Source: Entrophospora sp. SA101 (Eukaryota; Glomeromycota; Glomeromycetes; Entrophosporales; Entrophosporaceae). Taken from it: a stretch of 24,354 nucleotides of DNA. Positions 19,346 to 24,354 of the stretch are shown piece by piece. A model generated the notes under the pieces. That model ran no database searches. It had not been told where the DNA came from and saw only the letters and a list, made by a program, of their open reading frames with translations. The stretch spans positions 114,424 through 138,777 of the forward strand of contig CAUDNR010001890.1 of assembly GCA_958430865.1 (NCBI GenBank). The letters are read 5' to 3'. The first letter of the stretch is position 1; each line of letters opens with the position of its first letter. The translations under genes and the position numbers were made by a program.

Positions 19346-19437
19346 CACATCTAAACTCGATAAGTCGGACGCAGCAATCAATTGTTTAAAGTACTTTATA
19401 ATATAAATAAATGTCCGATTTATCGAGTTTAGATGTG
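19346..19437. mobile_element. 92-bp foldback MITE with TA target site
   Basis: Arms CACATCTAAACTCGATAAGT-CGGAC (19346-19370) and GTCCGATTTATCGAGTTTAG-ATGTG (19413-19437) pair over 25 bases with one mismatch around a 42-base loop. Each end is followed by TA (19344-19345 and 19438-19439), as left by Tc1/mariner-type insertion. The near-identity of the arms suggests recent insertion or selection for the hairpin. A small-RNA precursor is an alternative reading. Confidence 0.75.
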
Positions 19438-19761
19438 TAGTAATTAATGCAATTGATGGTTTAAATCATTTTTCCAAAGTTTTCCTTGTGGATGTGAAAA
19501 AACAATAAAGATTCATGTGGCTGCCTTGAAAATAGGGTTCAAAAACTTTTTTGAAAGGTATTTTGAATTTTTGACGACAGGAAGATATTAATAAATATTG
19601 TTGTTGGACAACAACAATTAAACAAACATGCGTATGTTTTAACTTAAAGTAGTTGTCCGCCTACTAATAATAAAAAAAATTTTAAAAAAGATGGGCAAAG
19701 ATGGGTCACGATGTTTGTACCATGTGGGTAAACATATACATGTAAACTCGATAATAAAGAA

Positions 19762-19808
19762 ATATAAATAAATAATAAATAAATAAATAAAATAAATAAA
19801 TAAATAAA
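19762..19808. repeat. AAAT microsatellite
   Basis: Imperfect run of AAATA/AAAT units on the + strand. The minus-strand frame across it is Ile/Tyr-rich low-complexity and not a gene. Confidence 0.85.
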
Positions 19809-19918
19809 TTACAACCTTTTGCAAAAAAAAAAAAACAAATAAATAATAAATAATATGATTTTGATTTTATTTATATATTTAATTTTTAATAACAAGATTG
19901 TATTTTTGTATTAATAAA

Positions 19919-19950
19919 GCTACAAAAAATTTCGTGGGAAAAATCATTCA
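19919..19950. repeat. Short dispersed repeat (partner 16345-16375)
   Basis: GCTACAAAAAATTTCGTGGG followed by AAAAATCA matches the earlier copy. Confidence 0.6.
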
Positions 19951-20287
19951 AATATTAATTTTAAAATAATCATTTGTTTATTAAACTATAATACAGTTAG
20001 GTATTTTACCCAATATTAATATGGAAATCGATTCTGGACCCCCTCGTCGATCAATTCATATATGTTGCAAATGAGTTTACGTGATGCTTCCATAATACGT
20101 AAACAAAAAAAAATTTTAAAAAAATCCAAATTATAATAATCGAAATAAATACTATTCAATTTTCTCTTTCATAATCACTCAATAATCACTAATAATCAGT
20201 TAAATTGCTCAAAGTATGTTGTTTTTAAAATCAAAGAAAGTTATGCACTAGGAATTTGTTTTTTTAAAATATTTTTTAGATAAAACA
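19951..20287. other. Gene-free stretch
   Basis: The only protein-like text is a 25-codon minus-strand frame at 20095-20018 (MEASRKLICNIYELIDEGVQ), too short to call. It could be a fragment of a larger gene. Confidence 0.35.
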
Positions 20288-20545
20288 CAAAAACCAACTG
20301 TTAACACCTTGTAACTTTATACAAAACTTCTTTTTAATAATACTATCAGAAGAATAAATAAAATAAAGCCTCTAGTTTCAGATTAACTAAGATATTTCAC
20401 AGTAAGTTCTGGATCTCAAATATTTTAATTTAAAAAAGAGTAATTTAAAAAGAATGATTTTGTTAACCAACTTTACAAAATTTCTTATTAATAGTAACCA
20501 CAGGAATATAGAACAAACTTCTAGTTTCAGACTATCAATTAATAT
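20288..20545. repeat. Degenerate direct repeat, two units
   Basis: Units at about 20288-20388 and 20465-20545 share AAACCAAC, TTTA(TA)CAAAA(C/T)TTCTT, TTAATA-TA and TCTAGTTTCAGA in the same order. There is no coding potential. Confidence 0.5.
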
Positions 20546-20608
20546 GCTCTAAATTTGCCTTTATCTAAATTTACAAATATTTAAATGTAAGAATTATTTA
20601 AAATAATT

Positions 20609-20641
20609 ATATATACATACATAACATACATACATACATAT
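20609..20641. repeat. ACAT/CATA microsatellite
   Basis: ATACATACATAACATACATA followed by CATACATA, imperfect. Confidence 0.85.
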
Positions 20642-21011
20642 TAAATTTATATATTTATTGTTTTATGAATTATTAGGAGCATTCTGGTTTTTATGCATGT
20701 ATATATTCAATGGGCAAGGTGAATGATTTAGTTATAATCATAGAACATACAGTACATAATATTGATTGATTATTTATATTATCAATTATTTTTATTAAAT
20801 GAGATATTAATGATATTAATGAATGATAGGTAAAGGAAAAATTTGTACATAATGTTAAAATCATCTATCTGATTCATATACTATATGTTAAATCACAAAC
20901 AGTGACATTCTCATATTGCTTAATCCTGTAATATGACCAGTTAATAAGGCTCCCGCCATGTTTTTCTTCATTATTAATATTTTTTATTCAAAAAACGAAA
21001 AGATCTGCACA

Positions 21012-21128
21012 GAATTTAGCCAATCAGAATCTCTTTTCATGACATCAATCATTACAGGGTATCATCCCCGGCTGAATTTAGCCAAACAAATTTTCTTCTA
21101 GAATTTTTCATGACGTCGATCATTACAG
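21012..21128. repeat. Tandem pair with CCAAT-like and CRE-like motifs
   Basis: Two units (21012-21057 and 21074-21128) each run GAATTTAGCCAA...TTTTTCATGAC(A/G)TC(A/G)ATC ATTACAG. The first has AGCCAATCAGA, a good CCAAT-box match; the second has TGACGTCGA, close to a CRE. The CCAAT part also occurs inverted at 10411-10428. No gene follows closely, so a promoter role is unproven. Confidence 0.5.
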
Positions 21129-21169
21129 TATTTAGTATTTCCATATCGAGTAAAATACCTGACTGTAAT
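21125..21169. repeat. 45-bp imperfect palindrome with TA ends
   Basis: TACAGTATTTAGTATTTCC and, from the other side, TACAGTCAGGTATTTTACTC pair imperfectly around ATATCGA. The CAGT ends flanked by TA resemble joined or deleted ends of a pogo/Tc1-type element. Confidence 0.4.
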
Positions 21170-21981
21170 ACTCAAAAGTTAAAATTTTTGAAATATTATG
21201 TGATTCACACATTAGATTTTAAAAAACTTACCACCATTCAATCCAGCTTTAAAAAGGGAGTCTAAAAAAAAATTTGTCTCAAATTTTCTTTCCATAGATT
21301 TTTTAAATTTGAAAGTTATGCAACAATAATTTTCGTGTTACAATATTTGAATCTCACGACCAAATTTGGTAATGATTTTCTTTTAATGTAATATGTTCGT
21401 TAAACTTTTTTGTTGTAAAGATCTTTTATTTATTAATAAAAAAAAGGAAATAAATAAATCAAATAAATCAAATATATGTTGTAGAAAATATTCTATGAAA
21501 AAAAAGTTGTTACACGAAATTTACTTAGTCTCAATTTCTTAAATATATAACAAAATTCGGAATTTTCAAAATGCAAAGGCTCTGCCAATTTTCAGTTTAA
21601 GAAAAAACCAGCTGATGAGTTTTGAAGCCTGAATCATGAACAATAAAACTTATCAGTTAAATTTTTTAAAATATATAATTTTTTTTTGTTTTAGTATTTG
21701 AAGTTGACCAATTGTTACTATATATAAGCAATTAATGATTATAGATGATCTACACCATACCATCAAAATTGGAATAATTTTGACCATCAAATCACCAAAT
21801 CAATTTGGGCTGCATGTATAGTTAGCATAGTAAATTTGTTAAACTTGTGCAAACTTTGAGGCTTAATTCCTCCACAACAACATGTCAGTACCCGATCTAC
21901 AAGACACATATTTATGCTAATAACATAGCAGGCTTAAATATGATTGGTTTGTTTTTAAATGATTTCACATATTTAATATTA
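21170..21981. other. Gene-free stretch
   Basis: AT-rich DNA without a supported gene, RNA or element. Confidence 0.5.
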
Positions 21982-22718
21982 CAGTCAAACCTTGTCACAG
22001 TGGATTGATGGGGTCAGCCAAAAAAATCCATTGTGACAAGAAATCCACTATGGTGATGATCATGATCAACAAAAAAAATTTTTAATATAGTAATAGATAA
22101 TAATAATAATAACAACAATAATAATGATTACAATAGTAATTAATAATAAACTAAAAACACATGATACTAATACATGCAGGAATTAAAAATCTATTTTTTG
22201 AAATAAGATGAAATATTTAGTTGTATTAGCTTTTCATTATTTTTTTTTCAATTATAGTTGTAAAATTAATAAACAAAATTTTCATCTTAATTTATACATT
22301 TGAAATTTTGATCTTTGGAGAAGGATAATAAATCCTGTCGTTTTATTGTCTAAAAACTTTCAGTCATTTATTTGGAAACTTAGGATTTTGTTACTTGCAA
22401 ATATTTGAACATACAATCTATTTAATTATTTGTTACTCACAAGCATTTGATAAATTATTTTAGAAACTTGGAAAATTTTGTTACTTGCAGATGTTTGATC
22501 AATTATTTAGAAACTTAAAAAATATTGTTAATCACAAGCATTTGATAAATTATTTTAGAAACTTGGAAAATTTTGTTACTTAATCAAATAATCCATTTAT
22601 CATTTTGTATTTAATTAAATCCGTAAATTAAAACAAAATTTTGTTGCCTATTTTAGTAATTCGGATAATTTTATAAATTCCTATGTCACGTGAATCCGCT
22701 ATGATAAGATTAGTAGTC
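21982..22718. mobile_element. pogo/Tigger-like non-autonomous element
   Basis: The left end CAGTCAAACCTTGTCACAGT-GGATT is preceded by TA (21980-21981). The right end read inward (from 22718) contains AATCTTATCATAGCGGATTC, matching the left AACCTTGTCACAGTGGATTG at most positions. The CAGTCAAACCT start with repeated GGATT/AATCC is typical of pogo/Tigger-type ends. The left end also forms a local hairpin (21991-22006 with 22025-22040, one mismatch). The interior has tandem repeats and no transposase. Confidence 0.55.
22372..22590. repeat. Tandem repeat of about 46-48 bp, four to five units
   Basis: Units centre on AGAAACTTGGAAAATTTTGT followed by TACTTGCA or CACAAGCATTTGATAAATTA. Alternate units are most alike (22440s and 22530s), pointing to a higher-order repeat of about 92 bp. 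It lies inside the pogo-like element. Confidence 0.7.
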
Positions 22719-23354
22719 ATATTAGTCGTGTGACATTTCCCTGAGGCTGCTTTTCTATATTAATATGTGAAAATAAATTCGAAATTCGTGTCACATGAAG
22801 TTTTTTTTAAAATATCTCGTTATTTTTATAATAAACTCGAACTTCGTTGTTAGACTAAAATGAAAGTACTCCATTAAAGCTTTCTAATGAATACTCTTTC
22901 ATATCAAAAGGTATCCTCTACATGAATTCACGGCTATTCAAAAACGGTATTACTTTTTCACTTCAAACCTCAGATTATTTCTCAATATCGCTTTAAAAGA
23001 CTTGATAGTAAATGAGAAGGTGTAGAATACTTTAAGCTTTCATATGGTCATTACTTTATGGGGGTATTGGTTAATAAGTTTTAGAGAGGTTCACAAAAAA
23101 CTATTTTATAGAAATTTAATAGTCATGAAGAATTTTTGTAGATGGGGTTCAGCAAAAACTAAAAGGTATTTTATTAATGATTGTTTTACGTTTCTGATTT
23201 TATATTGATCAAAGTTTCATTAATGATTATTATGAATATCTATCAATCAGTAGTTGTTATATATAGCAACATTAAACAATAATATTAGTAGCAATAAATA
23301 GCAAATGACAATAACGAATCATCATTTTTTGAGGATGATAATAAAGATTAAGAT
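22719..23354. other. Gene-free stretch
   Basis: No gene. Short diverged inverted pieces (AGCTTTC...CTCTTTCATAT near 22880 and GTAGAATACTTTAAGCTTTC near 23022) suggest a decayed element, without clear ends. Confidence 0.45.
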
Positions 23355-23945
23355 CCAGTTTATATAGGAGTTTGAAGTAAATGTTAAGGACAAGATCTAT
23401 GAAGCTTGTAAAATATACTAACAAATGTTTTATCAATTATCCAATAGTTTGTGTAGGAGTGATCAAAGTAAGCATTAAGGACAAGATCTATGAACAAAAT
23501 ATAATAATGAACATTTTATTAATTATTCAATAGTTTGTGTAGGAGTGATTGAAGTAAGCATTAAGGACAAGATTTATGAACAAATATACTAACAAACATT
23601 TATTAATTATTCAATAGTTTGTATAAGATCTATAATAATGAACATTTTATACATTTTATCAATTATTCAATAGCTTATGTAGGAGTAATCAAAGCTTTAA
23701 GGACAAGATCTATGAACAAAATATTCTAATGAATGTTCATTAATTATTCAATAGTCTGTATAGGAGTGATCAAAGTAAGCATTAATGGCAAGATCTATGA
23801 AGCTTGCAAAATATACTAACAAGCATTTCATCAATTATTCAATAGTTTGTATAAGAGTGATTGAAGTAAGCATTAAGGACAAGATCTATGAAGCTTGCAA
23901 AGCAAGTTTTGCAAAATGAACGTTTTATCAATTATTCAATAGTTA
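23355..23945. repeat. Degenerate minisatellite, about seven units of 81-98 bp
   Basis: The CAATAG(T/C)(T/C)TGT motif recurs at about 23442, 23528, 23612, 23668, 23749, 23840 and 23938. Units contain TAGGAGTGATCAAAGTAAGC and ATTAAGGACAAGATCTATGA. One unit (23612-23668) is shortened to 56 bases. Some units also contain GAAGCTTGCAAAATATACTA. No long open frame runs through it. Confidence 0.85.
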
Positions 23946-24354
23946 TATTTATTATATATTTATGTATATAAATTTCTTTTATTTTAACTTATATTTAATA
24001 ACATCACTATGACCAATTATTAAATGAATAAAGTCAGAGATAAAACATCTTTTAATTTAATCATTATTGTTGCTTGTTTACTAATTATAATTATTATTTA
24101 TGTATATACTGTAGGTAAAGAAAAACTTTAATGCCTATTTATTTATTATATTACTTTTAAAATAAATGATTTTACTATAAAAGACATACATAAGTGATCA
24201 AAAATCTACAAATATTCATCATAATGTAATATTTGGACATTTACTTCTACTTATACTTGCAATTGAACGCGTCAAATAAAATTTTACATATATGAATATA
24301 AAGGCAAAATTTGACTTTGAGAGTCAGATTATTTTCGGTTTTATTAACAACCTG
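23946..24354. other. Gene-free window end
   Basis: AT-rich DNA with no supported feature up to the window edge. Confidence 0.5.

Noticed and set aside
19639..19824. 61-codon minus-strand frame
   Set aside because: Mostly the translation of the AAAT microsatellite.
23355..23945. CRISPR array
   Set aside because: The repeats are long, degenerate and contiguous without unique spacers, and the window is eukaryotic.

Overview
The window looks like nuclear DNA from a very AT-rich fungus. The genes have short GT-AG introns, asparagine and glutamine runs, a fungal RTG2-type gene, HMG-box-like genes in diverged copies, and many decayed DNA transposons. An arbuscular mycorrhizal fungus (Glomeromycotina, Rhizophagus-like) is my best inference. 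Nothing in the sequence proves the species, and there are no bacterial operons, rRNA or CRISPR arrays.

Layout. At 1-4200 lie the only two clearly intact, recognisable genes, arranged tail to tail: an RTG2/Ppx-GppA family gene on + (323-2515, two exons, the first holding only the ATG) and a five-exon BLOC1S1/GCN5L1 homologue on - (3208-4108), which only appears after splicing by eye. At 4199-5885 (-) is a damaged Asn/Pro/Thr-rich gene that seems to be split by a hAT-like element, itself split by a second hAT-like element with a near-perfect 8-bp target duplication. The start of this gene and about 1.2 kb upstream of it are duplicated at 9030-10852, where the copy is also broken but by a different lesion and carries an extra inserted block. 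A tRNA-like, SINE-like piece lies at about 8605-8735.

From 11330 to 12042 (-) is a decayed Q-rich gene. At 12475-13545 and 17155-18297 is a second direct duplication of about 1.1 kb carrying a small HMG-box-like gene. The first copy is open; the second has a TGG to TGA change at the core tryptophan. Both keep a perfect 10-bp hairpin directly after the stop codon. A 1.29-kb Tc1 element (14152-15444) with a DD34E transposase broken by two frameshifts and a stop lies between them, as does another broken ORF at 16616-16950.

From 18300 to the end I find no convincing gene. It holds a hAT-like MITE (18362-18872), a 92-bp TA-flanked foldback element (19346-19437), a pogo/Tigger-like non-autonomous element with internal tandem repeats (21982-22718), a degenerate minisatellite (23355-23945) and microsatellites.

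The genes do not form a pathway. RTG2 (nutrient and mitochondrial retrograde signalling) and BLOC1S1 (endosome-lysosome trafficking) are ordinary housekeeping-type neighbours, followed by a repeat-rich accessory stretch in which transposons and segmental duplication have broken several lineage-specific genes. I do not see a clearly new multi-gene system. The most unusual items are the duplicated HMG-like gene with its stop-adjacent hairpin, the nested insertion into a coding exon, and the 92-bp foldback.
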